From: Acidiphilium acidophilum
GTDB lineage: Bacteria > Pseudomonadota > Alphaproteobacteria > Acetobacterales > Acetobacteraceae
NCBI RefSeq assembly: GCF_033842475.1
Contig: NZ_JAWXYB010000018.1
Location: forward strand, 1,657,501 to 1,721,500
Direction of reading: 5' to 3'
DNA: 64,000 nucleotides
Part shown: piece by piece, positions 10,281 through 19,964 of the stretch
Layout of the letters: each line of letters begins with the position of its first letter
Position numbering within the stretch: position 1 is the first letter of the stretch
Notes under the pieces: model-generated
Told to the model about the DNA's origin: nothing
Database searches by the model: none
The model's input: the letters and a program-made list of their open reading frames with translations, nothing else
Program-made: the position numbers and the translations under genes

Positions 10281-11462
10281 TCAGGCGATGGGTTCGGGGC
10301 GCGGCAGCGCGGCGAGAACGGCCATGCCGATCAGCATGGTGGCGGCGGCCATGAACAGGGCGCCGCGGTAGCTGCCGGTCATGGTGGCGATGATGCCGGA
10401 GGCGGCGGGGGCGATGATCTGGGCGGCACCGAAGCTGATGGTCAGGCGCGCCATCGCGGTGGCCGGGTTGCTCGGGTAGAGGCGGCCGATGATGCTCAGG
10501 GTCATGCTGGTGATGCCGTTGAACGACGCGCCGTAGAGGATCGCGCCGAGGAAGATGCCTTCGGGTCCGGTGGTCAGTGCCGCGAGGACGATGCTGAGGA
10601 GGAGCAGGGCGAAGGCGGCGAGCAGGGCGGGTTTGTCGCCGGTGCGGCGTGCGATGCGGTCCCATAGCGGGCAGGCCGGGATCGCGCCGAGGCCGACCGC
10701 GACCCAGATGAAGTTGCCATCGCCGTGCAGAGCGGGGTTGTGGGCCGCGATCGCGACGATGAAGGTGGCGCTGACGACGTAGCCGACGCCTGCGCAGAAA
10801 TAGGCGATGTTGAACAAGGTGAGCCAGAGCCGGGTGGGGGGATGGTCGGGCATCGCCGCGCGCTGGCTCGCGATGGGGGTGGGCGGTGGCATCCAGAGCC
10901 AGGCGGGGATCAGCAGGAGGAGGCCGGCGGCACCGGCGATGATCCATTGATCGGCCCAGTTCAGCGAGCCGGCCATGGCGATGGCGAGCAGGCCGGAGAC
11001 TGCGATGCCGAGGCCGACCCCGCCGAAATGGATGCCGAGTTCGAGGCGGCGGCCATGCTGGCGCAGCCAGTTCATCACGAGGCCGGAGCTGAGCAGCAGG
11101 CCGGCGACGGCGGAGACGCCGGCGGCGAACCGGAGGATGGCCCAGACGATCATGCTGGTGGTGAGCCCCATGCCGGCGGTGCCGATGAGGGCGACGATGA
11201 GCAGGGCGCGGTAGAGGCGGAATTTGGCGGCGAGGTCGCCCACCGAGGCGGCGAGCAGGGTGCCGGTCATGTAGCCGGCGTAGTTGATGGTGGCGAGCCA
11301 GCCGCCGCCCGCGACCGAGAGATGGGCCTGCGACTGCATCAGCGGCAGGAGCGGCGTATAGAGGAAGCGGGCGAGGCCCAAGGTGAGGACCATGCTGGCG
11401 ACGCCTGCGGCCATGACTCTGGCGGCTGCGGCGGTTGAGGCGGTCGGGTGGGCGGTGGTCAT
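10281..11462 (-). CDS. MFS transporter, YbfB/YjiJ family
   Basis: 393 aa with about twelve hydrophobic segments. The early segment GLARFLYTPLLPLM and then GWLATINYAGYMTGTLLA are characteristic of the YbfB/YjiJ branch of the major facilitator superfamily. Substrate is unknown. The start ATG 11462 gives the usual length; the open frame continues upstream but is only the shadow of trmB. It lies between trmB and the OYE gene on the same strand, so the two may be cotranscribed. Confidence 0.85.
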   Translation of the reverse strand: MTTAHPTASTAAAARVMAAGVASMVLTLGLARFLYTPLLPLMQSQAHLSVAGGGWLATINYAGYMTGTLLAASVGDLAAKFRLYRALLIVALIGTAGMGLTTSMIVWAILRFAAGVSAVAGLLLSSGLVMNWLRQHGRRLELGIHFGGVGLGIAVSGLLAIAMAGSLNWADQWIIAGAAGLLLLIPAWLWMPPPTPIASQRAAMPDHPPTRLWLTLFNIAYFCAGVGYVVSATFIVAIAAHNPALHGDGNFIWVAVGLGAIPACPLWDRIARRTGDKPALLAAFALLLLSIVLAALTTGPEGIFLGAILYGASFNGITSMTLSIIGRLYPSNPATAMARLTISFGAAQIIAPAASGIIATMTGSYRGALFMAAATMLIGMAVLAALPRPEPIA

Positions 11463-11473
11463 GATCCTGGAGT

Positions 11474-12136
11474 TCAGGCGCGGGCGAAGCGCCAGTAGCG
11501 GGGGGTGCGGCCGGCGCGGATCGCCTTGGCTTCGTAGCGGGTGGGGCACCAGTCCGCCGGGCGGGTGGATGTGGCCTCCAGCAGGGTGAACAGGGTGGTT
11601 TCGGCGAAGACCTGATCGACCCATGACTGGTAGGTGGGATCGTCGCTCGCAATGCGCCATTCGCCGCCCGGTTTCAGGATGCGGGCGAGGTCGGCCAGGG
11701 TGGCGGGGTGGACGAAGCGGCGCTTGGCGTGGCGGGCTTTCGGCCATGGGTCGGGGAACATCAGGTAGGCGCGGGCGATCGAGGCGTCCGGGAGCGAACG
11801 GATCAGGGGACGGGCATCGTCGTCGTGGACGCGGAGGTTGGGCGGGATGGTCTCGACCCCGTTGAGCGGGGCGAGGCGCGAGAGGAGCGAGGCGATCGAG
11901 TTGGCGAAGACCTCGCAGGCGATCAGGCCGATTTCGGGGTGCAGGCGGGCGATGGCTTCGGCGTGTTCGAAGCCGCCGGCGCCGATTTCGAGCCAGGTTT
12001 CCCGCGGCGTGATGGTGAACGGGACCGGCCAGCGCAGGCGGGGGAGCAGGGTTTCGATCAGCTCGGCCTGACGGGCGCGGAGGGTGTGGCCGACCGCCCG
12101 ACCGTAGAGACGGTCGGGCGGCGGTTTGATCGCCAT
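11474..12136 (-). CDS. trmB: tRNA (guanine(46)-N7)-methyltransferase
   Basis: 220 aa from ATG 12136; TTG 12154, overlapping metK, is an alternative. The SAM-binding site WLEIGAGGFEHAEAI (motif I) and the TrmB signature FPDPWPKARHAKRRF are both present, followed by the C-terminal PTRYEAKA segment. TrmB methylates G46 in the variable loop of tRNAs. It follows metK, the enzyme that makes its cofactor, by 7 bp. Confidence 0.93.
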   Translation of the reverse strand: MAIKPPPDRLYGRAVGHTLRARQAELIETLLPRLRWPVPFTITPRETWLEIGAGGFEHAEAIARLHPEIGLIACEVFANSIASLLSRLAPLNGVETIPPNLRVHDDDARPLIRSLPDASIARAYLMFPDPWPKARHAKRRFVHPATLADLARILKPGGEWRIASDDPTYQSWVDQVFAETTLFTLLEATSTRPADWCPTRYEAKAIRAGRTPRYWRFARA

Positions 12137-12143
12137 GGCTGGA

Positions 12144-13331
12144 TTAACGTCCAAACGCCGATTTCAGGGTCGGGGCCAGATCGGTCTTTTCCCAGGTGAA
12201 GGTGCCGAGTTCGGCATCGGGTTCGCGGCCGAAATGGCCGTAGGCGGAGGTGGGCACGTAGATCGGGCGGTTGAGGTGGAGATGCTCGCGGATGCCGCGC
12301 GGGGTCAGGTTGACCGATTCGCGGAGGACGCGCTCGATTTTGGCCTGTTCCACGTCCTTGCCGGTGCCGTGGAGATCGACATAGACCGAGAGCGGGTGGG
12401 AGACGCCGATCGCGTAGCTGACCTGGATGGTGCAGCGGGTGGCGAGGCCGGCGGCGACCACGTTTTTCGCGAGGTAGCGGCACATATAGGCGGCCGAGCG
12501 ATCGACCTTGGTGGGGTCCTTGCCGGAGAAGGCGCCGCCGCCATGGGGCGCGGCACCGCCATAGGTGTCGACGATGATTTTCCGCCCGGTGAGGCCGCAA
12601 TCGCCGTCGGGGCCGCCGATGACGAAATTACCGGTCGGGTTGACGTAGAAATGCTCGTCGCCGCACATCCAGCCTTCGGGCAGAAGCTCGGTGATCAGAG
12701 GGCGGAGCATCGATTTGATCGCGCCTTGGCTGAGCCCCTCATCGTGCTGGGTCGAGACCACGATGGAGGTGGCGCCGACCGGTTTGCCGTCGATGTATTT
12801 CAGGGTGACCTGGCTCTTGGCGTCGGGTTGCAGGCCGGCGGCGCGGGTGTCGCCGATTTTGCGGAGCTCCGCCATCCGGCGCAGGATGAGATGCGCGTAG
12901 TGGATCGGCGCGGGCATCAGCGCTTCGGTTTCGGTGCAGGCGTAGCCGAACATGATGCCCTGATCGCCGGCACCTTCGTCCTTGTTGCCCGAGGCATCGA
13001 CGCCGACCGCGATATCGGCGGACTGGGCGTGGAGCAGGACGTCGATATTGGCGTCGCGCCAGGAAAATCCGTCCTGATCGTAGCCGATATCCTGCACCGC
13101 CATGCGGGCGAGATGGGCGAGGTATTCGTTGGTGATCGAGGCCGGGCCGCGGGTTTCGCCGGCGAGGACGATCTGGTTGGTGGTGACGAGGGTTTCGCAG
13201 GCGACCCGCGCATAGGGGTCGGCTGCCAGATAGGCATCAAGCACGGTGTCGGAAATACGGTCGGCCACCTTGTCGGGGTGACCTTCGGAAACCGATTCCG
13301 AAGTGAACAGAAATTCGCCTTGGTCGCGCAT
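12144..13331 (-). CDS. metK: S-adenosylmethionine synthase
   Basis: 395 aa. ATG 13331 is chosen because [18 protein letters not shown] is the standard N terminus and a strong Shine-Dalgarno (AGGAG) lies about 7 nt upstream. The signatures [12 protein letters not shown] and [16 protein letters not shown] are intact. It makes SAM from ATP and methionine. The gene is preceded by a 108-nt leader with mutually complementary arms (separate entry) and is followed at once by trmB, a SAM-dependent enzyme. Confidence 0.97.
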   Translation of the reverse strand: MRDQGEFLFTSESVSEGHPDKVADRISDTVLDAYLAADPYARVACETLVTTNQIVLAGETRGPASITNEYLAHLARMAVQDIGYDQDGFSWRDANIDVLLHAQSADIAVGVDASGNKDEGAGDQGIMFGYACTETEALMPAPIHYAHLILRRMAELRKIGDTRAAGLQPDAKSQVTLKYIDGKPVGATSIVVSTQHDEGLSQGAIKSMLRPLITELLPEGWMCGDEHFYVNPTGNFVIGGPDGDCGLTGRKIIVDTYGGAAPHGGGAFSGKDPTKVDRSAAYMCRYLAKNVVAAGLATRCTIQVSYAIGVSHPLSVYVDLHGTGKDVEQAKIERVLRESVNLTPRGIREHLHLNRPIYVPTSAYGHFGREPDAELGTFTWEKTDLAPTLKSAFGR

Positions 13332-13352
13332 GGATTTCTCCTCTTGTCGCGA

Positions 13353-13420
13353 TTGCCCGAAGCCGGGGAGCGCCCTGGCCGGATGCCCGAGCCATCGGGC
13401 ATTGGCGGAAAGCCGGGCAA
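13353..13420 (-). promoter_or_regulatory. Structured leader upstream of metK, candidate SAM-responsive RNA
   Basis: In the transcript (minus strand) the 108 nt between dapB and metK hold two 7-bp helices: an outer one (13414-13420 with 13353-13359, TTGCCCG/CGGGCAA) and an inner hairpin (13395-13401 with 13384-13390, TGCCCGA/TCGGGCA, 4-nt loop). The four arms share the core GCCCG/CGGGC, so the 5' arm could instead pair with the inner 3' arm, giving mutually exclusive folds just before the ribosome-binding site. It does not match a SAM riboswitch class that I can recognise from memory. Regulation by SAM is inference. Confidence 0.35.
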
Positions 13421-13439
13421 GGGTCAAGATTGGTGAGGG

Positions 13440-14174
13440 TTACAGTCCGAGAAGGTCACGCATGCCGTAGAGGCCGGGAGGTTTCCCGGCGAGCCAGATG
13501 GCGGCGCGGACCGCGCCTTCGGCGAAGATCCGGCGGTCGAGCGCGTGGTGGGTCAGGGTGATCTGTTCGGTGGCGCTGGTGAAGATCGCGCTGTGGCTGC
13601 CGACGATCTGGCCGCCGCGCAGGGCGGCGAAGCCGATGGCCCCGGTTTCGCGCGGGCCGGTATGGCCATCGCGCCCCGATTGCATCACGGCGGCGAGGTC
13701 GACCCCCCTGCCCTGCGCGATGGCGTGGCCGAGGCCGAGCGCGGTGCCGGAGGGAGCGTCGATCTTCTGGCGGTGGTGCATTTCGAGGATTTCGGCGTCG
13801 TGGGTTTCGGCGGGCAGGGTTGCGCCGAGGCGCTCGGCGAGGGCGAGGACGAGGTTGACGCCGGGGGCGAAATTGGCGGCCTGAAACACCGGGATGATCG
13901 CCGCCGCATGGGCGACCGCCGCCTGATCGGCCGGGGTGAGGCCGGTGGTGCCGAGAACCCACGGCGTTCCTGACGCTGCGATCAGTGCCGCGTGGTGGCT
14001 GACCGTGGCGGCGACGGTGAAGTCGATCAATGCGTCCGCGGCTCCGGCGAGGGCGGCGAGGTCGCCGCCGCGACCGATGCCGCCCGCGAAGGTGGCCCCG
14101 GAGGCGGGCACGGCCTGTTCCAGCAGCGTGCCCATGCGCCCGGTGATGCCGATGATGCCGATCCGGATGCTCAT
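13440..14174 (-). CDS. dapB: 4-hydroxy-tetrahydrodipicolinate reductase
   Basis: 244 aa. The N terminus IGIIGITGRMG is the NAD(P)H-binding Rossmann loop and EMHHRQKIDAPSGTAL is the DapB active-site signature. The enzyme works in the lysine/meso-diaminopimelate pathway, which supplies cell-wall precursors. It lies between msrA and metK on the minus strand. The 115 bp before it contain short tandem repeats. Confidence 0.96.
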   Translation of the reverse strand: MSIRIGIIGITGRMGTLLEQAVPASGATFAGGIGRGGDLAALAGAADALIDFTVAATVSHHAALIAASGTPWVLGTTGLTPADQAAVAHAAAIIPVFQAANFAPGVNLVLALAERLGATLPAETHDAEILEMHHRQKIDAPSGTALGLGHAIAQGRGVDLAAVMQSGRDGHTGPRETGAIGFAALRGGQIVGSHSAIFTSATEQITLTHHALDRRIFAEGAVRAAIWLAGKPPGLYGMRDLLGL

Positions 14175-14217
14175 GGTCCCTGCCTATCGGATACTGCCGG
14201 GCTTTGGCAATCCGGGG

Positions 14218-14278
14218 TCTGGACGATCGGGGTTTGGGCGATCGGGGTTTTGGCGATCGGGGTTTTGGCGATCGGGGA
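14218..14278. repeat. Tandem 15-16-bp repeat, about four copies
   Basis: Four near-identical units with the core CGATCGGGGTTT follow one another between dapB and msrA. The units differ by one or two bases. The array begins about 43 bp upstream of the dapB start and runs up to 11 bp before the msrA stop. No open frame uses it. Confidence 0.75.
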
Positions 14279-14289
14279 GCCGGTTCGGG

Positions 14290-14802
14290 TCAGGCGGCGG
14301 CGTCGCTCCGATGGGGCAGGCGCCAGCCGGGGCGGATGAAGTGGCAGGTGTAGCCGTTCGGCAGGCGTTCGAGGTAATCCTGATGTTCGGACTCGGCTTC
14401 CCAGAAATCGCCCGCCGGGAGTAGTTCGGTGACGACCTTGCCGGGCCAGAGTCCCGAGGCATCGACATCGGCGATGGTGTCCTCGGCGACCGCTTTCTGG
14501 GCGGGGCTGGTGTACATGATGGCCGAGCGGTAGCTGAGGCCGATATCGTTGCCCTGGCGGTTTTTCGTGGTCGGGTCATGGATCTGGAAGAAGAATTCGA
14601 GCAGGCGGCGGAAGCTCATGCGGTCGGGGTCGAAGATGATTTCGATCGCTTCGGCGTGGGTGCCGTGGTTGCGGTAGGTCGCGTGGGGCACGTCGCCACC
14701 GGAATAGCCGACGCGGGTGGAGACCACGCCGGGGAGTTTGCGGATCAGGTCCTGCATTCCCCAGAAGCAGCCGCCGGCCAGGATTGCGCGTTCGGTACTC
14801 AT
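14290..14802 (-). CDS. msrA: Peptide-methionine (S)-S-oxide reductase
   Basis: 170 aa. [17 protein letters not shown] carries catalytic C12; [25 protein letters not shown] is the standard MsrA core. It repairs S-sulfoxides of methionine residues. Its start overlaps the stop of msrB by 4 bp, so the two stereospecific reductases are coupled. Confidence 0.96.
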   Translation of the reverse strand: MSTERAILAGGCFWGMQDLIRKLPGVVSTRVGYSGGDVPHATYRNHGTHAEAIEIIFDPDRMSFRRLLEFFFQIHDPTTKNRQGNDIGLSYRSAIMYTSPAQKAVAEDTIADVDASGLWPGKVVTELLPAGDFWEAESEHQDYLERLPNGYTCHFIRPGWRLPHRSDAAA

Positions 14803-15248
14803 GCCACTTCCTCCACCTGAGAGAGATAATCGCCGTAGCCCTGTGCCACCATGTCGTTACGGTGGATGAAGCGCAGGGAGGCCGAATTGATGCAGTAGCG
14901 CAGGCCGCCACGGTCGCGCGGGCCGTCATTGAAGACATGGCCGAGATGGCTGTCGCCATGGCGGGAGCGGATTTCGGTGCGGATCATGCCGTGCGAGGTG
15001 TCGCGGATTTCGGCGACGTAGGCGGGTTCGATCGGCTTGGTGAAGCTGGGCCAGCCGCAGCCGGATTCGAACTTGTCGGCGCTGGCGAACAGCGGCTCGC
15101 CGGAGACGATGTCGACATAGATCCCCGGCTCCTTGTTGTGCAGGAGCGGGCCGGTGCCGGGCCGTTCGGTCGCGTTTTGCTGGGTGACGCGGTATTGCTG
15201 GGGCGTCAGCGCCGCAATTGCGTCCTGGGTTTTGCGATAATCTGCCAT
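14799..15248 (-). CDS. msrB: Peptide-methionine (R)-S-oxide reductase
   Basis: 149 aa. The catalytic cysteine is C119 in [14 protein letters not shown] and a likely resolving cysteine is C64 in ESGCGWPSF. The zinc-binding CxxC pairs of other MsrB proteins are absent, so this is the metal-free form. ATG 15248 has a good Shine-Dalgarno (GGAGGAT). It is the first gene of the minus-strand run, 122 bp downstream of hpnH. Confidence 0.95.
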   Translation of the reverse strand: MADYRKTQDAIAALTPQQYRVTQQNATERPGTGPLLHNKEPGIYVDIVSGEPLFASADKFESGCGWPSFTKPIEPAYVAEIRDTSHGMIRTEIRSRHGDSHLGHVFNDGPRDRGGLRYCINSASLRFIHRNDMVAQGYGDYLSQVEEVA

Positions 15249-15370
15249 GAGAGATCCTCCGGTTCGGTCAGGATGTAGGGCGGACCGGAGAGATGTCGAG
15301 CGGGTGCGATGTGCACGGGGCGATGCAGGCGGGGCGATGCGGGCCGGGTGGCCCGCATCGGGGTTGGGGT

Positions 15371-16522
15371 TCAATCCGCGCTGTCGACCGGGGCGGGTTT
15401 GGCGTGGATTTCGGCCATTTTGTTTTCGACATGGCGCGAGAAGACGAATTCGGCGGGACGCTGATGGTCGAGCGGGATGTCCGCCGCCATCGGGCCTTCG
15501 GTGCGGATGCCCTGAATCGCGAGTTTTGCCATTTTCCAGGGACGTTTGACCGAATCGACCACGGCGGTCGCTTCGAAACCGGAATGGACCATGCAATCGG
15601 CGCATTTTTCGTAATTGCCGACGCCGTATTTGTCCCAGTCGGTCGTGTCCATCAGCTCTTTGTAGGTCTTGGCATAGCCTTCGCCGAGCAGATAGCAGGG
15701 GCGTTGCCAGCCGAACACGTTGCGCGTGGGGTTGCCCCAGGGGGTGCATTTATAGGTCTGGTTGCCGGCGAGGAAATCGAGGAACAGGGGCGACTGGTTG
15801 AATTTCCACGCCTTGCCGCGCCCCTTGCGTTCCTTGCCGTAGCGGAAGATGGCGCGAAACAGTTCCTTGGTGCGCTGGCGGTTGAGGAAATGCTCCTGAT
15901 CCGGCGCGCGCTCATAGGCGTAGCCCGGGGAGGTCATGACGCCATCGACGCCGATTTCATTGACGGTGTCGAGGAAGCCGGCGACGCGGGCGGGGTCGGT
16001 GCCGTCGAACAGGGTGCAGTTGATCGAGACGCGGAAGCCCTTGGACTTGGCCAGTTTGATCGCGGCGACCGCGCGTTCATAGACACCTTCCTGGCTCACC
16101 GCGTGGTCGTGCATCTGCTTGTCGCCGTCGAGATGGATGTCCCAGCAGAAATTCTGGTGCGGCTTGTACTGGTCGATCTTTTTTTCGAGCAGCAGCGCGT
16201 TGGTGCAGAGATAGATGAACTTGCCGCGCGCGAGGATTTTCTCGACGATTTCCGGCATTTCCTTGTGCAGCAGCGGCTCGCCGCCGGCGATGGCGACGAC
16301 CGGCGCGCCGCATTCATCGACCGCTTCGAGCGCATCGGCCACCGAGAGGCGCTGGTTGAGGATGGGCGCCGGGTAATCGATCTTGCCGCAGCCGGAGCAG
16401 GCGAGGTTGCAGCGGAACAGCGGTTCGAGCATCAGCACCAGTGGGTAGCGCTTGCGCCCGGTGAGATGCTGCTTGAGCACGTAGGCTCCGACTTTGATCG
16501 CCTGATTGAGCGGCACGCCCAT
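15371..16522 (-). CDS. hpnH: Adenosyl-hopene transferase HpnH (radical SAM)
   Basis: 383 aa. The radical SAM cluster motif CxxxCxxC is C38-C42-C45 ([13 protein letters not shown]). HpnH joins a 5'-deoxyadenosyl group to diploptene, the first step of extended (C35) hopanoid synthesis. [19 protein letters not shown] and the C-terminal cysteine cluster (CADCMVHSG) are family-typical. ATG 16522 is preceded by AGGAG at good spacing. It lies 50 bp after ispH, with a small hairpin between them. Confidence 0.95.
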   Translation of the reverse strand: MGVPLNQAIKVGAYVLKQHLTGRKRYPLVLMLEPLFRCNLACSGCGKIDYPAPILNQRLSVADALEAVDECGAPVVAIAGGEPLLHKEMPEIVEKILARGKFIYLCTNALLLEKKIDQYKPHQNFCWDIHLDGDKQMHDHAVSQEGVYERAVAAIKLAKSKGFRVSINCTLFDGTDPARVAGFLDTVNEIGVDGVMTSPGYAYERAPDQEHFLNRQRTKELFRAIFRYGKERKGRGKAWKFNQSPLFLDFLAGNQTYKCTPWGNPTRNVFGWQRPCYLLGEGYAKTYKELMDTTDWDKYGVGNYEKCADCMVHSGFEATAVVDSVKRPWKMAKLAIQGIRTEGPMAADIPLDHQRPAEFVFSRHVENKMAEIHAKPAPVDSAD

Positions 16523-16555
16523 GAGAAACTCCTGAAACCCTTATATTCAATTGAT

Positions 16556-16570
16556 ACGCCGGATCGGCGT
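16556..16570 (-). terminator. Small hairpin between ispH and hpnH
   Basis: A 6-bp perfect stem (ACGCCG/CGGCGT, 3-nt loop) starts 2 nt after the ispH stop in the transcript. No U-run follows, so it is more likely an mRNA-stabilising or weak attenuating element than a full terminator. Confidence 0.35.
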
Positions 16571-16572
16571 GT

Positions 16573-17580
16573 TTAGTCGTCGCTGACTTCGCTCGGCAGT
16601 TTGAACCGAACGTCTTCCGGCGTGCCGGCCAGCATTTCGACCTCGATCGGGCCGAAGCGCTTGAGGCCTTCGAGCACACCGCGCACCAGAACCTCGGGGG
16701 CCGAGGCGCCGGCGGTGACGCCGACCGTGCTGATGCCGTCGAACCAGGCGGCTTCGAGATGGCCGGCATCGTCGATCAGGTAGGACGGGCGGCCGAGTTC
16801 GGCACCGATTTCGCGCAGGCGGTTGGAATTGGAGGAATTGCGACTGCCGACCACGAGGATGAGTTCGACCTGTTCAGCCAGATGGCGGACGGCTTCCTGG
16901 CGGTTTTGGGTCGCGTAGCAGATATCGCGGACGTCCGGCCCGGTGATGGTGGGGAACCGGGCAGTGAGTGCCGCGATGATCCCGCGGGTATCGTCGACCG
17001 AAAGAGTGGTTTGCGTGATGTAGGAAAGTTTTTCGGGGTCGGTGACCGTGAGGGTCGCGACGTCCTCGACGGTCTGGACCAGATAGACCTTGCCATCGAT
17101 CTGGCCGATCGTGCCTTCGACCTCGGCATGACCGGCATGGCCGATCAGGATGATCTCGCGGCCCTGGCCGGCATAGCGGCGGCCTTCGGAATGGACTTTG
17201 GCGACCAGCGGGCAGGTGGCGTCGATCACCGGCAGGTCGCGTTCGGCGGCGGCGTGCTGCACCTTGCGGGCGACGCCGTGGGCGGAGAACACCGTGATCG
17301 CGCCATCGGGGACTTCGGCGATTTCATCGACGAAGACCGCACCACGGGCGCGGAGGTCTTCGACGACGTGGCGGTTGTGGACGATTTCGTGGCGGACGTA
17401 GATCGGCGGGCCGAATTTGACCAGGGCGCGCTCGACGATTTCGATGGCGCGCTCGACGCCGGCGCAGAAGCCGCGCGGCTGGGCGAGCACGACTTTCATG
17501 GTGGTGCCCGACATGGTGGTGCCCGAATTGTTGACCGGGTCGACCCTTGCCGTTGCCGCCGCTGTGAGGGACATGTCCAT
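16573..17580 (-). CDS. ispH: 4-hydroxy-3-methylbut-2-enyl diphosphate reductase
   Basis: 335 aa Fe-S enzyme, last step of the MEP pathway, giving IPP and [22 protein letters not shown] holds the first cluster cysteine (C39); [15 protein letters not shown] and [11 protein letters not shown] follow the family pattern. The conserved domain starts at residue 29, so about 28 residues precede it. They include a duplicated SGTTM and might be an over-long start; ATG 17496 would remove them. ATG 17580 has a purine-rich site upstream. It is transcribed with hpnH and away from dxs. Confidence 0.95.
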   Translation of the reverse strand: MDMSLTAAATARVDPVNNSGTTMSGTTMKVVLAQPRGFCAGVERAIEIVERALVKFGPPIYVRHEIVHNRHVVEDLRARGAVFVDEIAEVPDGAITVFSAHGVARKVQHAAAERDLPVIDATCPLVAKVHSEGRRYAGQGREIILIGHAGHAEVEGTIGQIDGKVYLVQTVEDVATLTVTDPEKLSYITQTTLSVDDTRGIIAALTARFPTITGPDVRDICYATQNRQEAVRHLAEQVELILVVGSRNSSNSNRLREIGAELGRPSYLIDDAGHLEAAWFDGISTVGVTAGASAPEVLVRGVLEGLKRFGPIEVEMLAGTPEDVRFKLPSEVSDD

Positions 17581-17902
17581 CGATTAGCCGCCCTTTCCTG
17601 ATCGGTCGGAGCCTTCGGGTGAAGAAGGCCGTTGAATGCCGGTCATCATCGACCGTGATCCCATTCCAAGAGACGACAAATAGGTCATCGGGCCACGATT
17701 CCGCAAGGCCCGGCACCGCAGCGCAGCACGGGGGCAGCTTCCCTGCTGGTACGGTTGCGGGGGGATGTGGCAGTTTTGCCATGCTTGCTGACCATTCCTG
17801 CTAACCGGTTTCAATCCGATGTGGATCGTCTTATGTCCCGAAGAGGAAAAGGGTCTTGATCAGGCCGGGTATCGCCGTTGCGCTTTCGTCAGGAAGTGAC
17901 AC
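17581..17902. other. Intergenic region between divergent ispH and the dxs leader ORF
   Basis: 322 bp without a convincing gene. It must hold the promoters for ispH-hpnH (leftward) and dxs-hpn genes (rightward), but I see no good -35/-10 pair. A GC-rich stretch around 17700-17770 could fold; I recognise no known riboswitch. Confidence 0.5.
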
Positions 17903-18004
17903 ATGATGCGACCGGGCCGGGTTGAGATGGATCGAAAAGGATTGGACATGATGGCATTTCGCAGCAGCGACACTTCGGAATTTCGTGCCGAGGTCCGGCT
18001 CTGA
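17903..18004 (+). CDS. Possible 33-aa leader ORF coupled to dxs
   Basis: ATG 17903 is preceded by a strong Shine-Dalgarno (AGGAAG, 17891-17896, 6-nt spacing). The frame encodes [16 protein letters not shown], then [17 protein letters not shown], and ends TGA at 18002-18004, overlapping the dxs ATG (TGATG). dxs itself has only a weak ribosome site. This looks like translational coupling or a small leader peptide. No homology is recognised and the peptide itself may have no function. Confidence 0.35.
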   Translation: MMRPGRVEMDRKGLDMMAFRSSDTSEFRAEVRL

Positions 18005-19947
18005 TGCCGCCGCGGACGCCGCTGCTCGACCGGGTCAAAATCCCCTCGGATCTGCGTAACCTTTCGGGCGAGCAGCTTCGGCAGCTCGCCGATGAGCTTC
18101 GGGCCGAGACGATCGACACGGTTTCGGTCACGGGGGGGCATCTCGGCGCTTCGCTCGGGGTGGTGGAACTGACCGTAGCGCTTCATGCGGTCTTCGATAC
18201 GCCGCATGACCGGTTGATCTGGGATGTCGGGCATCAGACCTATCCGCACAAGATTCTGACCGGGCGGCGGGACCGGATTCGCACCCTGCGCCAGCCGGGG
18301 GGGCTTTCCGGCTTTACCCGTCGTTCGGAGAGCGAATACGACCCGTTCGGGGCGGCGCATTCCTCGACCTCGATTTCTGCGGGGTTGGGCATGGCGGTGG
18401 CGCGCGACCTCAGGGGCGATTCGCCGGAGCGTAATGTGATCGCGGTGATCGGCGACGGGGCGATGTCCGCCGGGATGGCGTACGAGGCGATGAACAATGC
18501 CGGGGCGAGCAAGTCTCGTCTGATCGTGGTGTTGAACGACAACGATATGTCGATCGCGCCGCCCGTGGGCGCGATGAGCGCTTATCTTTCAAGGTTGATA
18601 TCGTCGCGCAGTTTCTTGAATTTGCGGGAGTTTGCCGCCCGGATGGCGAAGCGGTTCCCCCGCACTCTGGAGCGCACGGCGAAGCGGGCGGAGGAGTATG
18701 CGCGCGGGATTCTGACCGGGGGCACGCTGTTCGAGGAACTCGGCTTTTATTATGTCGGGCCGATCGACGGGCATAATCTGGATCATCTGCTGCCGGTGCT
18801 GCGCAATCTGCGCGATGCGGAAGGCGACGAGCCGATATTGCTGCATGTCGTGACGCAGAAAGGCAAGGGCTACGGGCCTGCCGAAGCCTCCGCCGACAAA
18901 TATCACGGGGTGTCGAAATTCAATGTGGTGACCGGCGAGCAGGCCAAGGCGCCGCCGGGGCCGCCCTCGTATACCAAGGTGTTCGCCACCGCGTTGATCG
19001 CCGAGGCCGAGGTCAATCCGCATATCGTGACGGTGACTGCGGCGATGCCGGGAGGGACCGGGCTCGATGCGTTCGGCAAGCGGTTTCCGGACCGGACCTT
19101 CGATGTCGGGATTGCCGAGCAGCATGCGGTGACGTTTGCAGCCGGGATGGCGACCGAGGGGATGGCGCCGTTCTGTGCGATTTATTCGACCTTCCTGCAA
19201 CGCGGGTACGATCAGGTGGTGCACGACGTGGCGTTGCAGCATCTGCCGGTGCGGTTCGCGATGGATCGGGCCGGAATGGTCGGCGCGGATGGGGCGACCC
19301 ATGCCGGGGTGTATGATCTGGCGTTTCTCGGGTGTCTGCCGGGATTTACCATCATGGCACCGTCCGACGAAGTGGAACTGATGGATTGCGTCGCGACCGC
19401 TGCGATGATCGATGATGGACCCTCGGCGTTCCGGTATCCGCGTGGCGATGGCATCGGGCGGGACTTGCCGGCGCGCGGGACACCCTGGGCGATCGGTAAG
19501 GGGCGGATGGTTCGTGAGGGCAGCAGCGTCGCGATTCTGGCGCTCGGGCCCCGGCTGCACGATGCGTTGAAAGCGGCGGACGAGCTGGCGGCGCGCGGCT
19601 TCACCACCAGCGTGGCCGATGCGCGGTTCATGAAGCCGCTCGATACCGCAATGATCGATCAGCTGGCGCGGCATCACGAAGTTCTGATCACGATCGAGGA
19701 CGGGGCTGCGGGCGGGTTCGGCGCGGCGGTGGCGCATCATCTGGCGTGGACCGGGGCGTTCGATCACGGGCTGCGGTTCCGGCCGATGACCCTGCCGGAC
19801 CGCTATATCGATCATAATACGCCGGCGGCTCAGCTGATCGATGCGGGGCTGACCGCGAAGGATATCGTGGCCCATGCGCTTTCGGCGCTGGGACGGACGG
19901 AAAACGCCGGAAAGGGTCATTCTTCGGTCGCAATTCCGGCTCAGTGA
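18004..19947 (+). CDS. dxs: 1-deoxy-D-xylulose-5-phosphate synthase
   Basis: 647 aa TPP-dependent transketolase-like enzyme, first step of the MEP pathway. The thiamine-binding motif [35 protein letters not shown] near the start and [15 protein letters not shown] in the pyrimidine domain are all present. The start at 18004 fits the usual N terminus ([14 protein letters not shown]). In many alphaproteobacteria dxs follows xseB-ispA; here it heads an hpn operon instead. Confidence 0.97.
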   Translation: MPPRTPLLDRVKIPSDLRNLSGEQLRQLADELRAETIDTVSVTGGHLGASLGVVELTVALHAVFDTPHDRLIWDVGHQTYPHKILTGRRDRIRTLRQPGGLSGFTRRSESEYDPFGAAHSSTSISAGLGMAVARDLRGDSPERNVIAVIGDGAMSAGMAYEAMNNAGASKSRLIVVLNDNDMSIAPPVGAMSAYLSRLISSRSFLNLREFAARMAKRFPRTLERTAKRAEEYARGILTGGTLFEELGFYYVGPIDGHNLDHLLPVLRNLRDAEGDEPILLHVVTQKGKGYGPAEASADKYHGVSKFNVVTGEQAKAPPGPPSYTKVFATALIAEAEVNPHIVTVTAAMPGGTGLDAFGKRFPDRTFDVGIAEQHAVTFAAGMATEGMAPFCAIYSTFLQRGYDQVVHDVALQHLPVRFAMDRAGMVGADGATHAGVYDLAFLGCLPGFTIMAPSDEVELMDCVATAAMIDDGPSAFRYPRGDGIGRDLPARGTPWAIGKGRMVREGSSVAILALGPRLHDALKAADELAARGFTTSVADARFMKPLDTAMIDQLARHHEVLITIEDGAAGGFGAAVAHHLAWTGAFDHGLRFRPMTLPDRYIDHNTPAAQLIDAGLTAKDIVAHALSALGRTENAGKGHSSVAIPAQ

Positions 19948-19964
19948 TCCCAGTATAAGGGACC

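Noticed and set aside
12126-13436. Plus-strand frame of 436 codons
   Set aside because: Antisense to metK and made of Gly/Asp/Ala-rich shadow sequence.
15293-16576. Plus-strand frame of 427 codons
   Set aside because: Antisense to hpnH, which has clear motifs.
17581-17902. Riboswitch (cobalamin or TPP) upstream of dxs
   Set aside because: GC-rich foldable sequence is present but no recognisable conserved core was found.
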